DNA of 64,000 bases from Pseudorasbora parva (Eukaryota > Chordata > Actinopteri > Cypriniformes > Gobionidae), in the NCBI RefSeq assembly GCF_024679245.1, contig NC_090172.1, positions 5,970,446 to 6,034,445 on the forward strand, given 5' to 3'. Position 1 is the first letter of the stretch, and every line of letters starts with the position of its first letter. Both the position numbers and the translations under genes were made by a program. Positions 1 to 21,757 of this stretch are shown piece by piece. A model generated the notes under the pieces. That model searched no databases and had not been told where the DNA came from. It was given only the letters and a program-made list of their open reading frames with translations.

Positions 1-842
1 CACCAAAAGTGAGATAAGCCTCAGGCTGAAGGAAATGCACATCCCGCCTGTAAAGTAGAGGGCGCAGCTCAAACAAACTGCTTCAGCTGTGCTCCCATTT
101 TAGATTGAATAGGAGGCAGGTCAACTGATCAACACACTTATTTCAGCAATAAAAATAAATAACCACAACATGTGATATTTATCTAAAGTAATTTTGCTTA
201 TTAGCATGGTTGAATTGAACCACCGATGCTCAGAAGGAAAAACACTATGAGATTAAAATACATAAAGTGTATTTGTGAAATATATAATATATTTAATTAT
301 TGCATGTTTGCATAATATTCTGAGATTGCATTTCACTATTTTTATTCATTTTAAATAATACTGCATCTGTTTGTTTTTTTGCAAGTGAGATGAGTAAATC
401 CCTGCTCACATTTAGATATGTTTACGTGACATGTTTTATGTATTTTGACCATTCATTTACACAACAGCAGCGTTTTGGAGGCCTGAAAACACAAAGTTGC
501 CTTTACCGTCTCAATGAAAACAACAAAAACGAGATCCTGTGAAAATGGTGACGTCATGCGCATGCATATTACTTGTTCGCGGGGTGTTTCTTAACAAAGT
601 GACATGGCCAACTGTACTGGCCTGGCATGCATAATACATCCTTTTTAATCATTTTTAAAGGCCAGTGTGAGCAGGGAACATTTTGACAATGTTGCCAACT
701 GTTTTTAGTACATTGTTGTCTTGTAAACATACCCTTAGAACTACAATAACCATAATGTTTACACACAGTGCACACAACGCCTCTAAACCTTACTCATGAT
801 TTCTCTCAACACGGGGAGAGGAGAGCTGTCAGTCTATAAATG

Positions 843-985
843 GGAAATCAAAGTATTTGTGTTACTTATTTGAAAAAGTAACTCAGATACTTTGTTGTAA
901 ATTTTAAAGTAATCCGTTACTTTATTAGTTACGTGAAAAAAGTAATCTGATTACGTAACTCAAGTTACTTGTAATGCTTTACCTC
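843..985. repeat. Dispersed repeat with GTAATC/TTACTT motifs
   Basis: The text is rich in AAAGTAATC, GTTACTT and GATTACGTAACT words and resembles 55905-55990 (AAAAGTAATCAGATTACATT and neighbouring words). It looks like a fragment of a multi-copy fish repeat. No coding content. Family not identified. Confidence 0.45.
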
Positions 986-2585
986 TGACACTGCTTACAA
1001 TAGGCTTATCATAGTGGGAAAAAAACACATCTTGGAATGTGTTTGATTTTGAACAAAGTTACATAGTGTACCTTTAAGTATTGCATGTGCAACTAAAGTG
1101 TTCTTTCTACCGGCATGTCTACATAAATGGAGGATTGTGCAATAGATAAGATGACAGAATCCATGCAATCAGTCACGTACTAGGGTCATAAAAAATAGTC
1201 TAAAGGCCACAGTGTGTAATACGTAATAATGCACCATTATCAGCATAAGATATGTTGCTTTTCATGTACTGTATTGATATTTAATTTAATATTACACTAT
1301 GTGTCATACTGGGTGGGGACAAAAGAGTTCTGACCATCTTTGCAATGATATTCCACTGACAAGTAGCTTCCCAATGCAGGGCAAGGCTCTCCAAAAGATG
1401 ATATATCGGCAGCCGCCTGGCACACCTGCAGCCCGTGGCAGTGCTCTTGACAGAAAACAAGAAACAGAACCGTTTACATTCAGTGTGCAAATAATCTCCA
1501 ACATTAATCACTATATGCTGCTTAATGCACAACTGTACATGCTCAAATAAACCATTGTGAGAGTACCTCTGTAAATATTGAATTTGTGCATACAGTTGGG
1601 CATCGATCATTTCCTTTTTATGGCTAAGATGCATGTAATCTGATAGTTGTCGAGTGCTTTTATAAATGATGAAAAAGCTTTTTGCACTTTATTGCCCTTC
1701 ATAGTTTTTGTCACAAAAAATAAAATAAAAAATTGACAAAAAAATGACAATGTTAACTTATTTGGTTTTGTCGGAATCAATCTGTTTGAGCAAATATGGC
1801 ATAATTGGTATCATTGCTATCAACATCACCCCCAGACTCTATCAACTTCAGTTTCATTAAAATAGTTCACATTTATCAAAATGGTTAGCATTTTTGGAAA
1901 TTTAATTAGAACTTTTGACCACAAGGTGGCGCTGTCTCCAAAATTTTTGAGTATAGCGAGTTTCGTATAAGGATAAGCTGGTGCGTTCTTAAAATACAGC
2001 ATATTAGGACAAATTTCTAAATGGTCAACACCTACAATAGCCAATATGGGATCTTAGGTGGGACCTTGGCACGATGCACTGAATCAGAAGAGTTTTATAC
2101 ATTTTGAGCAAACCAAATCAGAAGTTATAAGCCAGTAGGTGGTGCTGTGAAAAAATACTGCATGTAGCCTCAGGTCATGCTTGTGATGACATGTATCAAG
2201 TTTGGTCTGAATAAGCTAAAGCGTTGCTGAGATATAACCTTGCATCCAATTTGGCGTGCTATTCATCATATTAATTTGTGTGTTATTCGAGAATGGTTGG
2301 GTTTATCAAAAATCATTAGATTTTTTGCCAGCATTATCGGAAGATGATCTGGTTAAAATTTCATGAAAATCGGACAAAACAAGATTGTAAAAGTAAGTTT
2401 TTTGGTGGGAAAAAAATCACTATGGAAAATTTTGTTCCTAGCACTTATGATTCAAAAGTTATTAGCATAAATGTAAGGGAAAATTTGGACAGTTGGTGGC
2501 GCTAAAGGGATATAGTTAGGGACTCCAAATTAGCTGTGGTGAGTGTTTGGGCTGTCCTCAATGATTTTTACTATACGGTTCTATG

Positions 2586-2657
2586 GAAGAAGAAGAAGAA
2601 GAAGAAGAAGAAGAAGAAGAAGAAGAAGAAGAAGAAGAAGAAGAAGAAGAAGAAGAA
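2586..2657. repeat. (GAA)n microsatellite
   Basis: About 24 uninterrupted GAA units, ending in AAAAAGAAG. It is purine-rich on the plus strand and lies about 120 bp beyond the donor of the third pkd1l2 exon. Confidence 0.95.
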
Positions 2658-2778
2658 AAAGAAGTGATTTATATTTGAAGTCATGGGACACCTAAGTGTA
2701 ATGGAAATATGGAAATAATAATAATGTAATATTCATGGAAATGATCATGTAATAGAAGGAAAGTTGCAGTGGATGTAC

Positions 2779-5700
2779 CTGACACAGTTTCTACTATATC
2801 GACCCAGCTGCACTCGTCCTGCTGTGGAGATCCATGTGAGGGAGCCTGACTGGGCCTGCAGTAATGCACTGCCTTCCTGCCGTAGAAGCTGTCATCAATC
2901 TCTATCACCTGACCAGAGCCACACTGAAGCGTAGCGTTGTGATCAGCGCAGGCTAAAGAGCGCCCAGACTCTAAAAAACAGTGACCAATAACCAACTCAG
3001 GTTCAATTCAAAATCAAAAAGCAAAGACAGGGAGGACAATATTTGGTTACACTTAATTCCGATGGTTCACCTTTACATTCCACTAACTATAAGTAGCTTT
3101 GCAACCAAATGTCAACTAACTCTCATTAGAGTATTAGGCCCCGTCCACACGAAGCCAGCGCTTTCCCAATCCAATCTTTTTTTCCCCCTCGTTTCAAGAA
3201 ATATCTGCGTCCACACGAGATTACGAAAACTGACTAAAAACGATGTAGTTTGCATGCCAGGTCAGTATGTGGCGCTGTAATTCTGCCACAGAAATACACT
3301 AAAAACGGTGAAGAGTTGTGGCTAGCAGGGATATAGCAGTGGTCGGAGGTGAGGCAAAATCTCACAATAAAATAACAATAAATATATTTGCTACTTAACA
3401 GATGTTTTATTAACGCCTACACCTACCCCGACCCTAAACATACCCTTACAATAATGCGGATACGTTAATTAAATGACGCGATATTGATGTGCGCATGCCC
3501 GTAGTTGTATCCCTGTACTCTTTTACCGTGCTGGACGTAGTGTGATGACATCACCGTTTCAGAAAATATACGGATTCGCTGTACACACGAAAACGGAAGA
3601 TGATCGTTTTCAGATTTACCCACTTTGGGACCCGGTTTCGAAAAATATCGGATTCATGCTTCTAAAACGCCGGATCCGTGTGGACGAAACGCTGATACGA
3701 TACAAAATTTATACGCATACAGCTAAACGCGTCTCCGTGTGGACGGGGCCTTAGTAGACTGTAGTAGAGTGTTACATTGCAAAGTTACTTATAGTAAGAT
3801 GAATGTCTAAAGTGGACCATCAAAATAAACCTACCAAACATTTTAACATAAAGAAAGAGACAAACCAAACTCGCAGATGAAGAAGAGCTCTTGGCTACAG
3901 TCATTTGTGACCTCCCACTGAAATCCAGAATTTCTTCTGATGTAGCCACAGGATGCGTTCAGCGAGGGCTCCTGGAGCCAGTTGGAATAACTAACATCTG
4001 AGCCCTCCAACCAGGACAAGGGACCTGAGAACAAAAGTAATGGTAACACTTAAAACTCACATTTTAAGTAGCAATTTTAACCAGAAAAAAGTTTTTTTGT
4101 TTTTGTTTTTTCGTGCAGCCCTACATCTATAGTCTATACTATTATCTATACTATACTAACCGGTCAACTTCTCACAAACTGTATTATTGCTACACCAATT
4201 ATTGTATTCGTGCCCAAAAAATTGGATAAGATGTCAGTGTTAAGGATTGGTCCCAAAGCTAGGAAGTGATAGTAACCCAGTTAATACAAATGTCTCTTTT
4301 TTGCCCCCCCAAAAATAATTCTACCCTGTTACAGTGGTGTAACTTAGTTTTAAAAAGTGGCTGGGACAGGAGTGTGTGTGGAGGGGGGTGCTATACAATG
4401 CTATATCACATACACTATTGCCAAAAGTATTGGGACACCCCTCCAAATCATTGAATTCAGGCGTTCCGATCACTCCCATGGCCACAGGTGTATAAATCAA
4501 GCACTAGGCAGGCAGACGCTTCTACACACATTAGTGAAAGAATGGGTCGCTCTCAGGAGCTCAGTGAACTCAAGCGTGGTACCGTGATGGGTTGCCACCT
4601 GTGCAATAAGCCCATTCGTGAAATGTCCTCATTACTAAATATTTCAAAGTCAAATGTTAGTGGTATTATTAGAAAGTAGAAGCAATTGGGAACAACAGCA
4701 TCTCAGCCATGAAGTGGTAGGCCACCTAAAATCACAAAGCGGGGTCAGTGCATGATCAGGGTCACAATGTGCAGAAGTTGGCAACAGCTACAGACCTCCA
4801 AACTTCAAGTGGCCTTCAGATTAGCTCAAGAGCAATGCGTAGAGAGCTTCATGGAATGGGTTTCCATGGGCGAGCAGCTCATCCAAGCCTAACATCACCA
4901 AGTGCAAAGCGTGGGATGCAGTGGTGTAAAGCAGCCGCCACTGGACTCTAGAGCAGTGAGATGTGTTCACTGGAGTGACCAATCACGCTTCTCTGTCTGG
5001 CAATTATGGTGTGGGGTTGTTTTTAAGGGGTTGGACTTGACCCCTTTGTTCCAGTGTAAGGAACTCTTCATGCGTCAGCATAATAAGACATTTTGGACAA
5101 TTTCATGACAATTTCAAAAACTGAAAAAACATTTTCCAGCACACCATGATGATAACTGAGCAATCTTCTTCTCTAACTACGTGCTAGATATAAACAGAGC
5201 AACAAAAGACTGTACTCCCCTTCCTAGAGACAAATCTAACAAAAGGAGACATGGCCATAAAAAATGTGTCTTTGTAGAGCCAGAGATTAGCGTCAAGCCA
5301 CAAACCCATTAACAACCTGCTGCGCTGTAGAGATAACATGAGTTAAATGGTGCTAATGTTACACTGTAGGTGCATGATTGAAAAATAGATTATCTGTACA
5401 TGAAACAGCTGACAAGAAAGATAAGACAATTTAAGAGTCTGTGTCTTGTTGGCTTATTCTGATAAAGCAAGCAGGGATCAAATATATAATAAAAAGCCTT
5501 TTTTTCATATCAAATATTTTAGTAATCATCAATTAGGTATCAAAATTAATATCAGTATCATTCAAAAGCTTAAATACTTAAAATTCATCCTGCATGTGAA
5601 AAACATTTGAAATTTTTTTTTTAGACGCTGTAACCATAGAAAGGTACTTAAAAGTGGGCACACTTTGGGTGATATCAACTTGAAATTTGGAACACAGCTT

Positions 5701-5994
5701 GGTTAGACATTTGGCTTTGATTTTCTAGCAGTGTTAGAGTCCAACATTAAAATATATATTTTCTATAAACATTTTAATGTTTTGTTGCTTTACAGTAAAC
5801 AAAAACCTTTATAACTTTCATACACATTCAGTTTATGAAGCTGCGTTCACTTATGCAATAATCTAGTTTCATCTTTTTAAAAAGACCAACCTTAGGTATG
5901 TATTCAATGCATTAATTTATAACAATTTAAATTCACAAATACACTTCACCTGACAGTTAACAGATTAAGGTGCAGCTTCTAATTGATACGAGCC

Positions 5995-6042
<48 letters not shown>

Positions 6043-6449
6043 TTATTTATTTATTTGTCACCAGCGCCTAGATAAAAAGATTTTATCCCTCAACAACATA
6101 TGCAAGGACACTTTAGAAATATACCTTCAGTGGCATCAGAGTCCAGAGTGAGGTTGGTGGAAGCAGGCGCGAGTCCTATCCACCAGTCCTGCTCCGCCTG
6201 CAGGTGTTTTTGGAGAAACTGTTGGGTTTCATCATTCTGGATGAAGGCCAGGTGCCCACCGCCCCGCTCACACCAAGCCTGAGCGCTGAGGAAACCGTGC
6301 TGCAGAGCCACAAACTCATAGCAGGAGCTCTCAAAGGCCTGCTGGTGCTCTGGACAGGACAGAACCTCCTCGTCGTCACTCCAGATGGAGAAGACATGAA
6401 AACTCACTATAAGAAACAGAGTGTAGAGAGTGTGATTGTCCATCTTCAT
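2779..6449 (-). CDS. pkd1l2: polycystin-1-like 2 protein, 5' exons only (partial)
   Basis: Three minus-strand exons, all joined at phase 1: 6449-6125 (start MKMDNHT, donor GTATAT), 4024-3866 (acceptor CTCAG, donor GTTTGT) and 2970-2779 (acceptor TTTTAG, donor GTACAT). Residues 1 to about 24 are a hydrophobic signal peptide. Residues about 32-161 form a C-type lectin domain: the first cysteines, WCERGGGHLA, WWIGL, WLEGSDVSYSNW, and the terminal C...FFICEF. The third exon starts a SUEL/galactose-binding lectin domain (LACADHNATLQC, IEIDDSFYGR). This order, CTLD then SUEL, is that of PKD1L2, a large membrane polycystin with later REJ, GPS, PLAT and channel parts, all outside the window. The neighbouring bco1 genes fit PKD1L2 synteny. 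It could be another polycystin-1-like paralogue. The second intron carries transposons at 3137-3750, and the first intron a Tc1 piece at 4410-5108. Confidence 0.8.
3137..3750. mobile_element. Harbinger-type MITE, TTA target duplication
   Basis: The ends are GGCCCCGTCCACAC and its exact reverse complement, with TTA directly repeated on both flanks (3134-3136 and 3751-3753). A 3-bp TTA/TAA duplication with short TIRs is the PIF/Harbinger signature. At 614 bp it has no transposase and is non-autonomous. It seems to have landed inside an older repeat, whose text (ATAAGTAGCTTTGCAACC, then TTGCAAAGTTACTTATAG in reverse) appears on both sides. Confidence 0.75.
4410..5108 (+). mobile_element. Tc1-like transposon, 3'-truncated
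   Basis: It starts with the terminal text ACTATTGCCAAAAGTATTGG that I recognise from fish Tc1 elements. Degraded transposase follows: MGRSQELSEL near 4542, then the helix-turn-helix region (4560-4680), a frame-shifted middle (4748-4951) and a stub with SDQSRFSVW. A catalytic region and the second terminal repeat are missing. It lies in the first pkd1l2 intron. Stop codons and frameshifts rule out activity. Confidence 0.8.
5109..6124. other. pkd1l2 intron 1, right part
   Basis: AT-rich intron text without recognisable exons. It holds a (TA)n tract followed by TTTA repeats at 6003-6055, close to the donor of the first coding exon. Confidence 0.6.
6003..6055. repeat. (TA)n / (TTTA)n microsatellite
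   Basis: About 18 TA units followed by about four ATTT units. Confidence 0.9.
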
Positions 6450-7742
6450 CCTTCACCCTGTACATGAACAGAAGCAGCCAGAACCCTTTGTATTTAAAGG
6501 CTTCTGAAGTCCGTCCCCAAAATAAGAGCCTGGTGCCATCACTCAAGAACAATGGTTTGACTGCTTGATGGCTGGCCTTTGTGAAGTGCTCTTAGATGCA
6601 TTAACACAAAGCATCTCATTGCATTGTGCCCCACATGCCCCTGTGTAAATAACACTGCACAGCGCCATTGATGTCTACAAACACAGCCTGGGCAGAGGGA
6701 GATAAGACAGGTGTTAAATCCAAAAACATAGCTGGCATCTGATCATCAATTAAAGATCTTTACTACAGTAATAGCCTTGTGGTTTCACTGTTCTTTCAAT
6801 AAAAATCAGACGGTAAATACAATGAAATACATTTTTTGAAGAAAATTGTATAGAGACAAAAGGCCCATCCCCAAGTTTATGTGATACTCTGGTTGCTAAA
6901 GATGTTCAGATCCATCCTTCTGTGTGTTAGATTTTTATTTTCAGCTGTTTTATTTTCCACACCCAGGCAAAAACAAAAGTCTGAACAGTTAGAAAAGCAA
7001 CAGAAATATATGATAAAATTCTCAAACTACAAAAATGTAAAAAGTATATCCACAAAATGTACCTAATATGCATGTTGACATTATTTTACTGTAAAAAACA
7101 ACAACTTTAACAGAAAATAAGCTTCAAAATTTGAATAGTTCTCCAATAATTGGCCTCATTCACTTCTATTGTAGGCGCTTCACCTAATCAAAACTTTTTT
7201 TTAGACTGAGGTAAAAGTGCACTGATATTTGTAGGCTTTTTGGCAAGCTCAGTTTATTTGTTTATCATGCAAGTACATTGATAATACAATTTACCTTCAT
7301 TCATGTCCTGGTGTTTATATAGTGCTTTACTAATACTGCTAGACAGGCTCAAAGCCATACATGGAATTCTTCCTGAATACTTTTGAATTAATTAATTTAA
7401 TATCTGATCTGTGCATGTCTAGAAACAAACTTGTTAGATTAGTGAGTAGAAGCATGTTTACTGTGTTCAATGTAGCCTAATTTGTTAAATCTGTAGGTAA
7501 CAGAAACACGAATACAGATTAATCTGAATTTTATACCATAACACCATGTTCTGGAGAGTAGGCTATACTAACTTCCGTGAACTTGCCCTCCATTACACTA
7601 ACCTCAGAGGAACTCTCCAGCTGTTATATAATGATTCAGAAACGCGACTCCGCTCACGGAGTGTATGAGATAACGTATGTAACGTGTGTTATAAGCGTGT
7701 GACAGTACAGTTATGTCATCGATAGCTCAGCTTCAGTTCAGC
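6450..7742. promoter_or_regulatory. divergent intergenic region, pkd1l2 / bco1-like
   Basis: This 1.3-kb interval separates two start codons that face away from each other, so it must hold the promoters or 5' UTRs of both genes. There is a TTATATAATG word at 7624-7633, about 110 bp before the bco1-like start. No transposon was recognised. The text just before the start (7640-7710) is richer in CpG than its surroundings. Confidence 0.5.
6491..6498 (-). promoter_or_regulatory. possible TATA-like box of pkd1l2
   Basis: The minus strand reads TTTAAATA about 45 bp upstream of the pkd1l2 start codon. Position is suggestive only: it would leave a very short 5' UTR, and an upstream non-coding exon is equally possible. 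Confidence 0.2.
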
Positions 7743-18595
<10,853 letters not shown>

Positions 18596-18893
18596 AATGT
18601 TATGCACCAACCCATTTATTAGATAATGTAGGATTTAAAGAATAATTTGTTTATTTTTGTAGAAATATATGTTGGAAATATAAGAAGAAAGACAAGTATA
18701 TACTGTAGAGTAATCTGTATATTACATTATTGAACATTATTTCATTATTGTGAATTGTATTATATTTTTACAGACATTCTGTAAAACAGGCTATTGTTAC
18801 ATTGTAACATGATTATATTAAAATTGTTTGTGACAATTGAGTGGATCTTAATTTGTTAATATGTGACATTTATCATTCCTAATCTAACCAATT

Positions 18894-18899
18894 AATAAA
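18894..18899 (+). terminator. polyadenylation signal of bco1l
   Basis: AATAAA about 300 bp after the stop codon at 18593-18595. It is the first canonical hexamer seen downstream, with no other gene in between. Confidence 0.6.
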
Positions 18900-18998
18900 C
18901 CTGGCACTATGTATCGTTAGCTCTGTATATGTTTCAGTGTCCCAATTACTCACATATACTGAATACAGATCCTACATTAAAATTGTTTCTATGTAATC

Positions 18999-19110
<112 letters not shown>

Positions 19111-20178
19111 ATAATTTCAAAAAAGTTTTTATATGTAGAGAAATTCCTAAATTCAGTATCTCAGAAAATTAGAATATTGTGAAAAGGTTCAAGACACCTG
19201 GTGCCACACTCTAATCAGCTAAATAACTCAAAACACCTGCAAAGGCCTTTAAATGGTCTCACAGTCTAGTTTGGTGGGCTACAAAATCATGGGGAAGACT
19301 GCTTATAGACTATAGACTTGACAGGTGTTCAAAATACAATGACACTGCACAAGGTGGGCAAGACACAAAAGGACATTGCAAAAGAGGCTGGCTGTTCACA
19401 GAGCTCTGTGCCCAAGCACATTAAAAGAGAGGCGAAGAAGGGAAAAGATGTGGTAGAAAAAAATGTACAAGCAATAAGGATAAACTCACTCTGGAGAGGA
19501 TTGTGAAACATGTGCAAGACATGGGTTTCAGCTGTCGCATTCCTTGTGTCAAGCCACTCTTGAACAACAGACAGCGTCAGAAGCGTCTCGCCTGGGCTAA
19601 ATACAAAAGGGACTGCTGAGTGGTCCAAAGTTATGTTCTCTGATGAAAGTAAATTTTGCATTTCCTTTGGAAATCAGGGTCACAGTGTCTGGAGGAAGAG
19701 AGGAGAGGCACACAATCCACATTGCTTGAGGTCCAGTGTAAAGTTTCCACAGTCAGTGATGGTTTGGGGTGCCATGTCATCTGCTGGTGTTGGTCCACTG
19801 TGTTTTCTGAGGTCCAAGGTCAACGCAGTCGTATACCAGGAAGTTTTAGAGCACTTCATGCTCCCTGCTGCTAAAAAAACTTTATGGAGATGCAGATTTA
19901 ATTTTCCAACAGGACTTGGCACCTGCACACTGTGCCAAAGTTACCAGTACCTGGTTTAAGGACCATGGTATCCCTGTTCTTAATTGGCCAGCAAACTCGC
20001 CTGACCTGGGTATTGTGAAGAGGAAGATGCGATATGCCAGAACAAACAATGCAAAAGAGCTGAAGGTCATTATCAGAGCAACATGGGCTCTCATAATACC
20101 TGTGCAGTGCCACAGACTGATCGACTCCATGCCACGCCGCATTGCTGCAGTAATTCAGGCAAAATGAGCCCCAATTAA

Positions 20179-21467
20179 AGCTACACTGTGTGATATTTTC
20201 CCCCATCTAGCGGTGAAAAGGTATATGACCATCCAGTGAATAATATTTTCTGTTCCTCTCAATTTCGATTTCGTTTCAACTCCTACGGTGGCCGATTTAG
20301 TCATGGCTTCCAGTTCGACCTCTTCGGTGAGTGTTGCTTCAAGTGATGAGGTTAGCCTACTTTTGAAAATTATTATAATTTGCAGTTATTTAATTTGCCA
20401 AATGATCTATGATTAAATTAATCTATGTAAAATGAATAATAGTTTTACCTTTTCGTTATATTTGTTTTACCATTTCATTGCTAACATCAGCTATCAGGTT
20501 CCCAGACGAATGCAAGCTAATCTTAGTAAAGTAACTTTTATCAGTGCTATCGTTATTCTGTATATTGTACGACATCACTAGCGTAAGGCAAAGTTTACAT
20601 TGTAGGCTATATCAGATTACAGTACAGATGTGAAAGTCTTGCTTAGAAACAGCTAATTTACACTTGCATTATCAGATTAGACCACATTAATTGTTTATAC
20701 AGTAAAATAAATGAAAAATAACTAAAATTTAAAGTGCCTACATATATAGCCTACAAATTATAATACAATTAAAATATTAATCTCATGTTATCCATCATAG
20801 AACACGGATTTATGTTATAAGGTAAACAATACTTTTTCATCATTGACGCGAGGAAAACTATCCTAGATGTCGTTGTTGTGTTATGCACAGCACACCATGA
20901 TATAATTAGCCACGCAACAATAAAACTTCCAATATACACAAATAGGCTGAATTAATATTACCTGTCGAGAAGAAAGCAGGCAACGTCGGCGTCCTTTTTA
21001 AAATCGTTGCTCCTCATGAGCTCTTTCCATCTTGGAAAGGCCACTCCAATATTTACTTTTGTCTTGTTGATTTGCTCGTTGCATTGCTGTCTTAATTCTC
21101 CTTTCCGCTTCCTTGGCGACTCTGGCAAATATCCTCGAGAATAAGAGTGATCCTCCATCATCATATAGCAGAGCTCAAGCAATCCCCCTCTTCACATTCA
21201 ACACGGTGCCATCGAGTGTTAAAACGCGAAAGGCGAAGCTTGAATTTACGGGTATGTCCCTCTTTGGCTAACATACTTTCAAGATGGAGGAGCAGGCTAC
21301 CGCCATCCGAACCCCTCACCCGTATGTATTTTCAATGGTATATTATAAACTTACGAGAATACATTATTACTTGAAAGAAGTAAATATACATTAATGAGCA
21401 CATATATTTTTGAAAGAACTAAGTGTTTTTAGCTAAGAATAAACTAAAAAAGTTACACAGTGTAGCT
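20179..21467 (-). mobile_element. TTAA-target DNA transposon, 1.29 kb
   Basis: TTAA repeats at 20175-20178 and 21468-21471 flank a 1289-bp insert whose ends start AGCTACACTGTGT on both strands (13 of 13 bases). It interrupts the Tc1-like element at 19110, which continues on the other side. TTAA duplications point to piggyBac or Kolobok superfamilies. No transposase core was recognised, so it is probably non-autonomous. An antisense ORF that ends at a splice donor lies at 21158-20962. Confidence 0.85.
20962..21158 (-). CDS. exon-like ORF inside TTAA element
   Basis: The frame starts MEDHSYS, continues through a basic PRKRKGE patch and ends KVNIGVAFPRWKELM...DADVACFLLDR. It is followed by CAG and the donor GTAATA, so it looks like a true 5' coding exon of about 66 residues. 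A frame at 58361-58173, inside another TTAA element, has the same layout (DHDYS, KRKR, RVNLGEAFERWRNL). I recall similar VNIG.AF.RW.(K/R)L...FLLDR segments from uncharacterised fish proteins, but cannot name the domain. It may be host-like sequence captured by the element or part of its own lost protein. Confidence 0.45.
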
Positions 21468-21757
21468 TTAAGTATTGAGTGCTGTAAATGCTCATATTTT
21501 TCATGTTCATACTTTTCAGTTGGCCAAAATTTCTAAAAATTCTTTCTTTATATTAGTCTTTTTCTGAGAAACTGAATTTGGGATTTTCCTTAGTTGTCAG
21601 ATATAATCATCAACATTAAAATAAATAAACATTTTAAATACATCAGTCTATGTGTAATGAATATAAATAATAATCAAGTTTCACTTTTTGAATGGAATTA
21701 GGGAAATAAATACACTTTTGATGATATTCTAATTATATGACCAGCAGCTGTATATTG

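Larger units (their letters stand above)
1..2778. other. pkd1l2 intron, left edge of window
   Basis: No exon was recognised here. The reading frame of the lectin domain in the exon ending at 2779 must continue on the minus strand to the left, but no convincing SUEL continuation with splice sites was found, so the next exon probably lies beyond the edge. The stretch is AT-rich, with repeat-like text at 843-985, a possible TTAA-family terminus near 1058-1076 (it reads TTAAAGGTACACTATGTAAC on the minus strand), and a (GAA)n tract near its right end. The open frames around 1280-1630 show no domain and are probably chance. Confidence 0.5.

Noticed and set aside
1281..1634. Overlapping open frames on both strands as further pkd1l2 exons
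   Set aside because: No SUEL, REJ or other polycystin motif and no splice signals in the required phase 1.
7713..7742. Upstream in-frame ATG for the first BCO1-type gene
   Set aside because: It would add ten residues not seen in the second copy; the ATG at 7743 gives the same 64-nt coding exon and has A at -3. It remains possible.
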